Source: SKLM01 sp964575455 (GTDB taxonomy: Bacteria > Chloroflexota > Anaerolineae > B4-G1). Taken from it: a DNA stretch of 64,000 bases. How positions within the stretch are numbered: the stretch's first letter is position 1; every line of letters begins with the position of its first letter. The notes beneath the pieces were generated by a model. The model did no database searches, was not told the origin of the DNA, and was given only the letters and a program-made list of their open reading frames with translations. The stretch covers positions 20,784 through 84,783 of the forward strand of contig CAZNRX010000009.1 of the NCBI GenBank assembly GCA_964575455.1, read 5' to 3'. Shown here piece by piece: positions 1-6,924 of this stretch. The position numbers were made by a program, and so were the translations under genes.

Positions 1-114
1 GTGCAACGGCCGCAACAGACTACGTTCGGGCTCGGTGCGTGTGATCTCCTCAAACGTCGGGTCAGTTCGTCCACGCCGACCGGGCGACGTGGGATTATAT
101 GCCTTAACTGCCAT
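1..114 (-). CDS. rplB: 50S ribosomal protein L2 (N-terminal fragment)
   Basis: L2 binds 23S rRNA at the peptidyl-transferase centre and is needed for subunit joining. Only the first 38 codons are in the window; the rest continues beyond the left edge. The visible start reads MAVKAYNPTSPGRRGRT, the standard L2 amino terminus. It begins one base after the rplW stop codon, so it is the fifth gene of the S10-type cluster and is very probably translationally coupled to L23. The gene is truncated by the window, not broken. Confidence 0.96.
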   Translation of the reverse strand, partial: MAVKAYNPTSPGRRGRTDPTFEEITRTEPERSLLRPLH

Positions 115-115
115 G

Positions 116-394
116 CTATATCGCTCCCTCAAATACGTCTATGCGCTCCCCTTCAGCGACAGTGACGATGGCCTTCTTCCACGGACCACGGTATGAACGC
201 CACCCGCGCTTAGCCGGCATGATCAAGGTATTGACGTCGGACACCTCTACCTCAAAAATGGCCTCGACCGCCTGTTTGATCTCCATCTTGTTAGCCCCGG
301 GGTGCACCTCGAAAGCGTACTTACCCAGCTCCGAGGCCTGAAAGCGGGTCTTCTCAGTATCAATCGGCCGAATGATGATCTCATAAGGATTCAT
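116..394 (-). CDS. rplW: 50S ribosomal protein L23
   Basis: L23 sits at the exit of the ribosomal tunnel and is the docking site for trigger factor and SRP. The 92-residue product has normal length and the family signature NKMEIKQAVEAIFEV (residues about 35-49), followed by the loop containing the PAKRGWRSYRGP segment. Its ATG overlaps the rplD stop by four bases (ATGA), and rplB starts one base after its stop, as in typical S10 operons. Nothing abnormal was seen. Confidence 0.97.
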   Translation of the reverse strand: MNPYEIIIRPIDTEKTRFQASELGKYAFEVHPGANKMEIKQAVEAIFEVEVSDVNTLIMPAKRGWRSYRGPWKKAIVTVAEGERIDVFEGAI

Positions 395-1035
395 CGCTCA
401 CCCTGCCTTTGCCCAGCCAGAATGCGCTCGATAACTTGCAAGGAATCCATCGTCATCACGATCTTGTCGTATGACAACAGATCACGGATGTTGAGATAAT
501 TGGCGTTTAATACCTTCACGTTCGGCAAGTTACGAGCGCTCTTCTCCACGATTTCATCCCGTTCTGGTAACAGAAGCAGGACGCTTCCATCCGCTCCTAA
601 GCTCTCCAACGTCGAGGCCATGTGCTTCGTCTTGGGCACGTCCATCTCCAACCCACCCACGACGATGATCTCCTCTTCCTTGGCCTTGGCCGAGAGTGCA
701 GCACGGAGAGCAGCCTGCCGCATCTTGCGCGGCATCTTCTTTGGATAATCACGCACCTTCGGCCCATGGGCGACGCCACCACCGACGAAAAGGTTGGCAC
801 TGCGGCTACCATGCCGCGCCCGCCCCGTTCCCTTCTGGCGATACCACTTACGCGTCGTCCGGTTCACCTCGCTGCGTGTCTGCGCCTTATGGGTACCCAG
901 GCGAGCATTCGCCCTCTGCCGCTCAAACGCCTGATGCATGAGCGGCACGTTAATCGATGCTTCAAAGATGTCGGGGCACAACTCGACATCTCCGGTCTTC
1001 TCACCCTTCATGTTATAGATCGGTACAAACATCAT
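391..1035 (-). CDS. rplD: 50S ribosomal protein L4
   Basis: L4 lines the exit tunnel and in many bacteria represses its own S10 operon. The 214-residue product shows the family core RKWYRQKGTGRARHGSRSA (about residues 62-80), which is the tunnel loop. Two adjacent ATG codons open the frame. An AGGAG lies somewhat far upstream, so the exact methionine is uncertain by one codon. It is separated from rplC by an 87-bp spacer holding a near-perfect palindrome, and overlaps rplW by four bases. Confidence 0.97.
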   Translation of the reverse strand: MMFVPIYNMKGEKTGDVELCPDIFEASINVPLMHQAFERQRANARLGTHKAQTRSEVNRTTRKWYRQKGTGRARHGSRSANLFVGGGVAHGPKVRDYPKKMPRKMRQAALRAALSAKAKEEEIIVVGGLEMDVPKTKHMASTLESLGADGSVLLLLPERDEIVEKSARNLPNVKVLNANYLNIRDLLSYDKIVMTMDSLQVIERILAGQRQGER

Positions 1036-1084
1036 GAACCTTGCCTCTACTCCTGGGGCAAACTGACTGGGTCAAAAGATGTAG

Positions 1085-1104
1085 GGCGGGTTTCCAAACC
1101 CGCC
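1085..1104. repeat. Palindrome in the rplC-rplD spacer
   Basis: GGCGGGTTT and AAACCCGCC form a 9-bp perfect inverted repeat separated by two bases, inside the 87-bp rplC-rplD spacer. It is not followed by a T tract, so it is not a convincing intrinsic terminator. Its GGGTTTnnAAACCC look resembles dispersed REP-type palindromes. It could stabilise or attenuate the mRNA between L3 and L4. Confidence 0.5.
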
Positions 1105-1122
1105 GCATCCCTTTGAGACCCT

Positions 1123-1782
1123 TCAGCTCGACCCACGCATCTTGCGCAACTCAGCTGACTTGCGCGCTTGCTTAATCTCTACAAGCCCACCTCTGGCACC
1201 GGGCACGCTGCCGTGAACCGCCAGCAGGTTGCGCTCGGGATCAACCAACTCAACCCGCAAGTTCTGGGCCGTCACGCGTTCGTTCCCCATGCGACCCGGC
1301 ATGCGCTGCCCCTTCCAGACCTTGGACGTGTGAGTGGTCCCGCCAATGGAGCCCGGCGCACGGTGTCGATCCGACTGACCGTGTGTCTTCGGGCCACCGG
1401 CGAACCCGTAGCGCTTGACACCTCCGGCAAAGCCGCGCCCCTTCGATACACCGACAATGTCGACGTAATCCCCGGCCTCGAACACGTCAACGAGGATCTG
1501 CTGTCCCTCCTCAACGTCGTCATCTTGGCCAAGATGCACCTCTCGCAGATGGCGCAAGAAGGGCAAGTCATTCCGACCGAGATGCCCCTTCTCGCCGCCC
1601 GTCAACTTCCGGGCCTCAACCTCCTCGAAACCCAGCTGGGCAGCGCGATACCCATCCTTCTCGACCGTCTTCACTTGAGTCACGTAGCAGGGCCCCGCCT
1701 CAATGACAGTCACGGGGATGGCCTCGCCGCTCTCATTGAATATCTGCGTCATGCCGACTTTCTTACCAAGAATTGCCTTCAC
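1123..1782 (-). CDS. rplC: 50S ribosomal protein L3
   Basis: L3 is an early assembly protein near the peptidyl-transferase centre. The 219-residue product begins MKAILGKKVGMTQIF, the invariant L3 start, and contains the glycine-rich loop GRGFAGGVKRYGFAGG (about residues 115-130) and the downstream HRAPGSIGG element. The start codon is GTG at 1782, preceded by AGGAAGG. An unusually long 209-bp spacer with an 11-bp hairpin separates it from rpsJ. Confidence 0.97.
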   Translation of the reverse strand: MKAILGKKVGMTQIFNESGEAIPVTVIEAGPCYVTQVKTVEKDGYRAAQLGFEEVEARKLTGGEKGHLGRNDLPFLRHLREVHLGQDDDVEEGQQILVDVFEAGDYVDIVGVSKGRGFAGGVKRYGFAGGPKTHGQSDRHRAPGSIGGTTHTSKVWKGQRMPGRMGNERVTAQNLRVELVDPERNLLAVHGSVPGARGGLVEIKQARKSAELRKMRGSS

Positions 1783-1930
1783 GATACTACCTTCCTGTCA
1801 ATCAAGTTGAAACCTGTCAGCCAAATCAGTCGCCGGCGGGACCCTGCCCACGCCCCGACACGCACGTCCTGCACATCCCGACATGGGCGGGGAGGCACGC
1901 CAGGGGGTGCTCCCTTGGCAGTACAACCCT

Positions 1931-1963
1931 GGAGGAGGGAGTAAGAACGTCGCTCCCTCCTCC
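1931..1963. other. 11-bp perfect hairpin between rpsJ and rplC
   Basis: GGAGGAGGGAG (1931-1941) is exactly complementary to CTCCCTCCTCC (1953-1963), with an 11-base loop. It sits just downstream of rpsJ in a 209-bp spacer, where S10-operon genes are normally only a few bases apart. No T tract follows on the minus strand. It could be an RNA-processing or regulatory structure, since both arms look like Shine-Dalgarno/anti-Shine-Dalgarno sequence. The rest of the spacer shows nothing I can identify. Confidence 0.5.
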
Positions 1964-1991
1964 ATTACCTTCCGTCCAGCCCCGACTCTCT

Positions 1992-2303
1992 CTAGAGCTT
2001 GATCTCGATATCTACACCGGCTGGCAGATTAAGTCGCATCAACGAATCGATCGTCTTATCATCGGGCTCGATCACGTCGATAAGTCGTTTGTGTGTGCGG
2101 ATCTCGAAATGCTCGTGCGAGTCCTTGTGAACAAAGGTCGACCGTCGAACGGTAAAACGCTCGATTTTCGTCGGCAGAGGAACGGGGCCAGAAACCTTCG
2201 CCCCCGTCCGCTCAGCGGTCTCGACGATCCGCTTGGCGGATTCATCAAGCACGCGATGATCATATGCTTTCAGCCGGATGCGGATTTTCTCCTGCGTCGC
2301 CAT
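1992..2303 (-). CDS. rpsJ: 30S ribosomal protein S10
   Basis: S10 is part of the 30S head and also acts as the NusE antitermination factor. The 103-residue product has normal length and the conserved GPVPLPTKIERFTVRRS and DSHEHFEIRTHKRLID segments. It starts eight bases after the tuf stop, so str and S10 clusters are probably one continuous transcriptional unit here. The spacer to rplC is unusually long. Confidence 0.97.
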   Translation of the reverse strand: MATQEKIRIRLKAYDHRVLDESAKRIVETAERTGAKVSGPVPLPTKIERFTVRRSTFVHKDSHEHFEIRTHKRLIDVIEPDDKTIDSLMRLNLPAGVDIEIKL

Positions 2304-2311
2304 GCCTTAAC

Positions 2312-3529
2312 CTAGTCCAATATCTCAGATACAGCGCCAGCGCCGACCGTCAGACCGCCCTCGCGGATGGCGAAGCGCATTCCCTTCTCCACGGCGACGG
2401 GCTCAATCAACCTAACCTCCAAGTTCACCCGATCACCAGGCATCACCATCTCGACACCCTCCGGCAGCGTGATCTCACCAGTCACGTCCATGGTCCGAAT
2501 GTAGAACTGGGGACGATAGCCAGTGAAGAACGCCTTGTGACGGCCGCCCTCGTCCTTGCGAAGCACATAGACCTCGCTCATGAAGTGGTCGTGAGGCTCA
2601 ATGCTGCCCGGCGCCGCGACGACCTGGCCGCGCTGCACCTCGTCTCGATCCACGCCGCGCAACAGCAGCCCGGCGTTGTCGCCTGCGATCACGCTCTCGA
2701 GCTTCTTGTGGAACATCTCCATGTCGGTGACCACGGTCTCGATAGGGTCATCCTGGAGCCCGACGATCTCGACGTCGGTCATAGGCTCCATGGCGCCACG
2801 CGAGACACGCCCGGTCACAACCGTACCCCGCCCCTTGATCGAAAAGATGTCCTCAATCGGCATAAGGAACGGCTTGTCCTCATCTCGCACCGGGGTGGGG
2901 ATGTACTCGTCAATCGCGTGCATCAGTTCCCAGATGGGCTTGTACTCAGGCGCCTCCGGATCCGTGCTCTCCGACTGCAACGCCTCCAGGGCGCTCCCGC
3001 GAACGATAGGAATCTCATCGCCGGGGAAGCCGTAGCCGTCGAGCAGCTCTCGCGTCTCGAGCTCGACCAGCTCCAGCAGCTCGGGATCATCCATCAGGTC
3101 GGCCTTGTTCAAGAAGACAACGATGGCCGGCACGTCAACCTGGCGAGCTAGAAGCACGTGCTCACGCGTCTGAGGCATCGGCCCATCCGCCGCGGAGATG
3201 ACGAGTATCGACCCGTCCATCTGCGCCGCCCCGGTGATCATGTTCTTGATATAGTCCCGGTGACCAGGGCAATCGATATGGGCGTAGTGGCGCTTCTCTG
3301 TCTCGTACTCAACGTGGGCAATAGCCACTGTCAAGATCTTCGTCGCGTCACGACGGAACATCTTTGCATCGGCCTTCGCCACCTCGTCGTAGGCCTGGAA
3401 ATCGGCCAGACCCTCGAGACCAAGAACCTTGGTGATAGCCGCTGTGAGCGTCGTCTTACCGTGATCAATGTGACCGATGGTACCCACATTTACGTGGGGC
3501 TTCTCGCGTTCAAATACTTCCTTCGCCAT
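2312..3529 (-). CDS. tuf: Elongation factor Tu with atypical switch I
   Basis: EF-Tu is the GTPase that delivers aminoacyl-tRNA to the ribosome. The 405-residue product has the P-loop GHIDHGKT (19-26), the DCPGH motif (86-90), the NKAD base-recognition motif and both beta-barrel domains, ending SEILD. The effector loop is abnormal: the near-universal APEE(K/R)ARGITI sequence is absent, and residues about 49-71 read VAKADAKMFRRDATKILTVA, roughly five residues longer. The threonine that should bind Mg2+ appears kept at position 67. DCPGH is followed by Arg instead of Ala. AAGGAG lies six bases upstream of the ATG. The gene is intact, with no frameshift, so this is a genuine variant unless the assembly is wrong. 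Confidence 0.95.
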   Translation of the reverse strand: MAKEVFEREKPHVNVGTIGHIDHGKTTLTAAITKVLGLEGLADFQAYDEVAKADAKMFRRDATKILTVAIAHVEYETEKRHYAHIDCPGHRDYIKNMITGAAQMDGSILVISAADGPMPQTREHVLLARQVDVPAIVVFLNKADLMDDPELLELVELETRELLDGYGFPGDEIPIVRGSALEALQSESTDPEAPEYKPIWELMHAIDEYIPTPVRDEDKPFLMPIEDIFSIKGRGTVVTGRVSRGAMEPMTDVEIVGLQDDPIETVVTDMEMFHKKLESVIAGDNAGLLLRGVDRDEVQRGQVVAAPGSIEPHDHFMSEVYVLRKDEGGRHKAFFTGYRPQFYIRTMDVTGEITLPEGVEMVMPGDRVNLEVRLIEPVAVEKGMRFAIREGGLTVGAGAVSEILD

Positions 3530-3565
3530 GTCTCACTCCTTTTTGCTAGTGACTTCTAGTACTCC

Positions 3566-5644
3566 CTACCAGCCTCCGCCTTCAATAAGTGCGTTCATTC
3601 GCTGCTGGTCAACTTGTGCATACCGTTCAAATTCCATAGTGAACATTCCTCGTCCCTGCGTCAGGCTCCGCAACGAAGTTGCATAACCAAACATCTTCGC
3701 CAGTGGGACAAAGGCACGTATCGCCCGTATATCTCCCGCCCGCGAGGCCATCTCCCTGATCTCGGCGCCGCGCGCGTTTAAGTCGGCCATCACATCACCG
3801 GTGTAATCCTCCGGCACCACAGCCTCCAGATCCATGAGCGGCTCCAGGAGCACAGGCTCCGCCCGCTCTACCGCATCGTTGAAGGCCTTCGTACCCGCAA
3901 CCTTGAAGGCCAACTCTGATGCAGTCTCTTCCACCACCTTCGCATCGAGCAGGCGAGCTCTCACGTCGACCAACGTATAGCCGACCAGAATGCCGCTCTC
4001 CATCGCCTCACGACAACCCTCCCGAACGGCATCAACGAACTCCTCCGCCAACGCCTCCTCATGCAGCGCGCTATCAAAGGCGAATCCCTCTCCTGCGGGC
4101 AGAGGCGCAACCTCAAGCTTCACCTCAGCGAAATGGACCCTGCCACCTGTCTCCCGATCAAAGAGCCCCTCACTGGTCGCTGTCTCTGTGATGGTCTCCC
4201 GATAGCTGACCCGTGGTCGACTAATCCGCCCCTCCACGCCAAACTCCCGCTTGAGGCGATCAGTGAGGATCTCCAGGTGCAACTCCCCCATGCCCTTGAT
4301 CAACGTCTGCCCTGTATCCGGGTCCGTCTCCACCACAAACGTGGGGTCCTCCTCGGCCAGGGACTGCAACCCGTCGTTCAACCGTTCCTCATCAGCCGCT
4401 GATTTCGGCTCAACAGCTACCGAAATGACCGGTTCCGGGAACGTGATCGACTCAAGCACAATTGGCGCGCTGGGCGCGCAGAGCGTTTCCCCAGTGAACG
4501 TATGCTTCAACCCCAGCGTGGCGCCAATATCTCCAGCCTGCAAGACATCGATCTCCTCGCGGCGATCAGCGAACATACGGAGCAATCTACCGACCCGTTC
4601 CTTGCGCTCCTTCACCGAGTTCATCACCCGCGACCCCGCCTCGATCTCGCCGGAATAGACGCGGAAGTAAGCCAGCCGGCCCACGTAAGGATCGGTGGCG
4701 ATCTTGAAGACCAGCGCTGCCAGCGGCGTGTCCGAATCCGCCGGCCGGGCCTCCAAGTTTTCCGTGTATGGATTGACCCCCTCCACCGGCGGGACGTCTA
4801 CGGGTGAGGGCAGATAGTACGCCACGGCATCGAGGAGCGGCTGGATGCCCTTATTTCGCAGCGCCGAACCACACAACACCGGCTGAAGCTCCCCGGAAAG
4901 GGTGGCCTGACGCAACGCTCTTCGCAGCTGGGGGGGCGATATCTCCTCGCCCTCCAGATAGAGCATCATCAACTCGTCATCTGTCTCAACGATCTGCTCC
5001 ACTGCCCGCTCCCGGGCCTCGTAGGCCGCATCCTTGATCTCCGATGGAACGTCCACCTTCTCAGGCTTGGCGTCTAGCTCATCCGACCAGACGATCCCCT
5101 GCATCTCAAGAAGATCCACCACGCCGCAGAAATCCTCTTCGCGACCGATGGGCCACTGAATGGCGACGGGGTTGGCAGCCAGATTCTCTCGCATGGTGCC
5201 GACAGCGCGAGAGAAGTCCGCCCCTAATCGGTCCATCTTGTTGATGAACGCGACCAGTGGGACGCCAAACTCCTGCGCCTGTCGCCACACTGTCTCAGAC
5301 TGAGGCTCCACGCCAGCCATAGCATCGAACACGACAACGCCGCCGTCCAACACCCGCAGACTGCGCTGGACCTCCGCCGTAAAATCGATGTGACCAGGGG
5401 TATCGACGATGTTGATCTGATGATTCTTCCAGAAGCACGTCACAGCAGCTGCTGTGATGGTGATGCCTCGCTCGCGCTCCTGGTCCATCCAATCCGTGAC
5501 CGTGGTACCCTCATCCACGCTTCCCATCCGATGGGTGCGACCAGTGTAGAAGAGAATACGCTCAGTGGTGGTCGTCTTACCTGCGTCAATGTGGGCGATA
5601 ATCCCAATATTTCGTACGCGGTTCAGTGGGTGTCGATTCGTCAT
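3566..5644 (-). CDS. fusA: Elongation factor G
   Basis: EF-G is the GTPase that drives ribosomal translocation. The 692-residue product has the usual five-domain length. It shows AHIDAGKT (P-loop), the intact switch I DQERERGITI, DTPGH and NKMD motifs, and the C-terminal domain V ending in the conserved RGMFTMEFERYAQV segment. The normal RGITI here contrasts with the aberrant one in the adjacent tuf. It lies 36 bases upstream of tuf and 82 downstream of rpsG, as in a classic str operon. Confidence 0.98.
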   Translation of the reverse strand: MTNRHPLNRVRNIGIIAHIDAGKTTTTERILFYTGRTHRMGSVDEGTTVTDWMDQERERGITITAAAVTCFWKNHQINIVDTPGHIDFTAEVQRSLRVLDGGVVVFDAMAGVEPQSETVWRQAQEFGVPLVAFINKMDRLGADFSRAVGTMRENLAANPVAIQWPIGREEDFCGVVDLLEMQGIVWSDELDAKPEKVDVPSEIKDAAYEARERAVEQIVETDDELMMLYLEGEEISPPQLRRALRQATLSGELQPVLCGSALRNKGIQPLLDAVAYYLPSPVDVPPVEGVNPYTENLEARPADSDTPLAALVFKIATDPYVGRLAYFRVYSGEIEAGSRVMNSVKERKERVGRLLRMFADRREEIDVLQAGDIGATLGLKHTFTGETLCAPSAPIVLESITFPEPVISVAVEPKSAADEERLNDGLQSLAEEDPTFVVETDPDTGQTLIKGMGELHLEILTDRLKREFGVEGRISRPRVSYRETITETATSEGLFDRETGGRVHFAEVKLEVAPLPAGEGFAFDSALHEEALAEEFVDAVREGCREAMESGILVGYTLVDVRARLLDAKVVEETASELAFKVAGTKAFNDAVERAEPVLLEPLMDLEAVVPEDYTGDVMADLNARGAEIREMASRAGDIRAIRAFVPLAKMFGYATSLRSLTQGRGMFTMEFERYAQVDQQRMNALIEGGGW

Positions 5645-5726
5645 CGTTCGGTTCCCTGCCTGCAGCCTTCAAACACCCTCACTGACCACACAATCTTGTA
5701 AATGTTCTGAAGCGAAAAGCGACTAT

Positions 5727-6197
5727 CTACCAGCGATAATGAGCAAAGGCACGATTGGCTTGCGCCATTCTGTGCATCTCTTCTTTCTTCCGGTATGCCA
5801 GGCCGGTCTCATTGGCTGCATCCATCAACTCGGCAGCCAGTTTCTCCGACATTGAGTGACCGGGTCGGGAGTGAGCAGCCTCCAGCAGCCAACGCATGGC
5901 CAGGCTGGCCTGCCGCCCGCGGGGCACCTCCACCGGGATCTGATACGTGGATCCGCCAACACGCCGGGCCTTCACCTCCAGCGAGGGCCTGACGTTACCC
6001 ACGGCCTTCTCCAAGATCTCCAAAGGAGGCTTACCGGTCCGCTCATTGACACGGTCCAGCGTCTCATACATGATGCGCTGAGCAACACTCTTCTTGCCCC
6101 CCATCATGATTCTGTTGATAAAGTGAGAGACCAACATGCTGTCAAAGCGCACATCTGGCTGAACCTGCTGCTTCGGTTGCTTATACTTTCGAGGCAT
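5727..6197 (-). CDS. rpsG: 30S ribosomal protein S7
   Basis: S7 nucleates assembly of the 30S head and contacts E-site tRNA. The 156-residue product has the usual length and the conserved FINRIMMGGKKSVAQRIMY (about residues 26-44) and the GGSTYQIPVEV beta-hairpin (about 81-91). It lies 20 bases downstream of rpsL and is cotranscribed with it. Confidence 0.97.
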   Translation of the reverse strand: MPRKYKQPKQQVQPDVRFDSMLVSHFINRIMMGGKKSVAQRIMYETLDRVNERTGKPPLEILEKAVGNVRPSLEVKARRVGGSTYQIPVEVPRGRQASLAMRWLLEAAHSRPGHSMSEKLAAELMDAANETGLAYRKKEEMHRMAQANRAFAHYRW

Positions 6198-6217
6198 GAT
6201 CTAGACCCTTGCTCTAA

Positions 6218-6637
6218 CTACTCAGACTTCTTGGTGCCGTACTTGGATCGCTGCTGCTCGCGTCCCTCCACACCCTGTGCATCCAGAACGCCCCGCACAA
6301 TGTGATACCGAACGCCAGGGAGATCCTTCACGCGCCCTCCACGAACCAGAACCACCGAGTGCTCCTGCAGCGAGTGGCCCTCCCCCGGGATGTAGGCGGT
6401 CACCTCGATGCCGTTGGTCAGCCGCACGCGGGCGATCTTCCGCAGTGCCGAGTTAGGCTTCTTGGGCGTCATGGTGCGGACCTGCGTGCACACGCCCCGT
6501 TTCTGAGGCGCACCATCAGGCTGCTTCGTGCGCTTCTGCTTGAGCGAATTGTATCGATAATGAAGTGCCGGCGCTCTCGGCTTATCCTCTTTCGCCTCTC
6601 GTCCATTGCGTACCAACTGATTGATCGTAGGCACCAC
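6218..6637 (-). CDS. rpsL: 30S ribosomal protein S12
   Basis: S12 lines the decoding centre. The 139-residue product contains TPKKPNSALRK, with the wild-type lysines where streptomycin-resistance changes occur, and the GGRVKDLPGVRYHIVRG element carrying the second such lysine. The start is the first of two consecutive GTG codons, with GGAGGATA just upstream. It is the first gene after a 287-bp spacer holding a promoter and an attenuator-like terminator, so it heads the str transcript. Confidence 0.98.
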   Translation of the reverse strand: MVPTINQLVRNGREAKEDKPRAPALHYRYNSLKQKRTKQPDGAPQKRGVCTQVRTMTPKKPNSALRKIARVRLTNGIEVTAYIPGEGHSLQEHSVVLVRGGRVKDLPGVRYHIVRGVLDAQGVEGREQQRSKYGTKKSE

Positions 6638-6693
6638 TATCCTCCATCAACTCGACTTCTAACACGACCTGTTCTCAACGTTTGGCAAACTCA

Positions 6694-6727
6694 GAGAAAA
6701 GGGCCATCCACCCGTATCGATGGCCCT
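6694..6727 (-). terminator. Intrinsic terminator/attenuator in the rpsL leader
   Basis: Read on the minus strand, AGGGCCATC pairs with GATGGCCCT around a 10-base loop and is followed immediately by TTTTCTC. It lies downstream of the promoter at 6802-6829 and upstream of the rpsL start, so it sits inside the str leader. It could equally end rpoB transcripts. Placement after a promoter favours an attenuator. Confidence 0.65.
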
Positions 6728-6801
6728 CTTCGTGATCACAAAACGACTTAGACTGTCAAAGGCAACAGAACATCAGGCTGCTGCCCATCCAGCGAGCACA
6801 T

Positions 6802-6829
6802 ATTCTACCACAAAGAGAACAGAAGTCAA
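6802..6829 (-). promoter_or_regulatory. Promoter for rpsL operon
   Basis: On the minus strand TTGACT (6824-6829) is 16 bases from TAGAAT (6802-6807), with TGG directly before the -10 (extended -10). It matches the rpoB and tRNA-Glu promoters in this window almost exactly. Predicted start near 6795 gives a leader of about 158 nt. Confidence 0.75.
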
Positions 6830-6924
6830 ATAAACAAACGAGGCCTCAAGCCCGTGCCGATGACAAAACGCGTCTTGAACCTCTTACCCTCTCACCGACT
6901 CCCCGGACGCGCTTCCGGCGCTAG

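Noticed and set aside
3317..3385. Frameshift or sequencing error as cause of the odd EF-Tu switch I
   Set aside because: I translated the other two minus-strand frames here; neither contains RGITI-like sequence and both hit stops, while the actual frame stays open and resumes normal EF-Tu on both sides.
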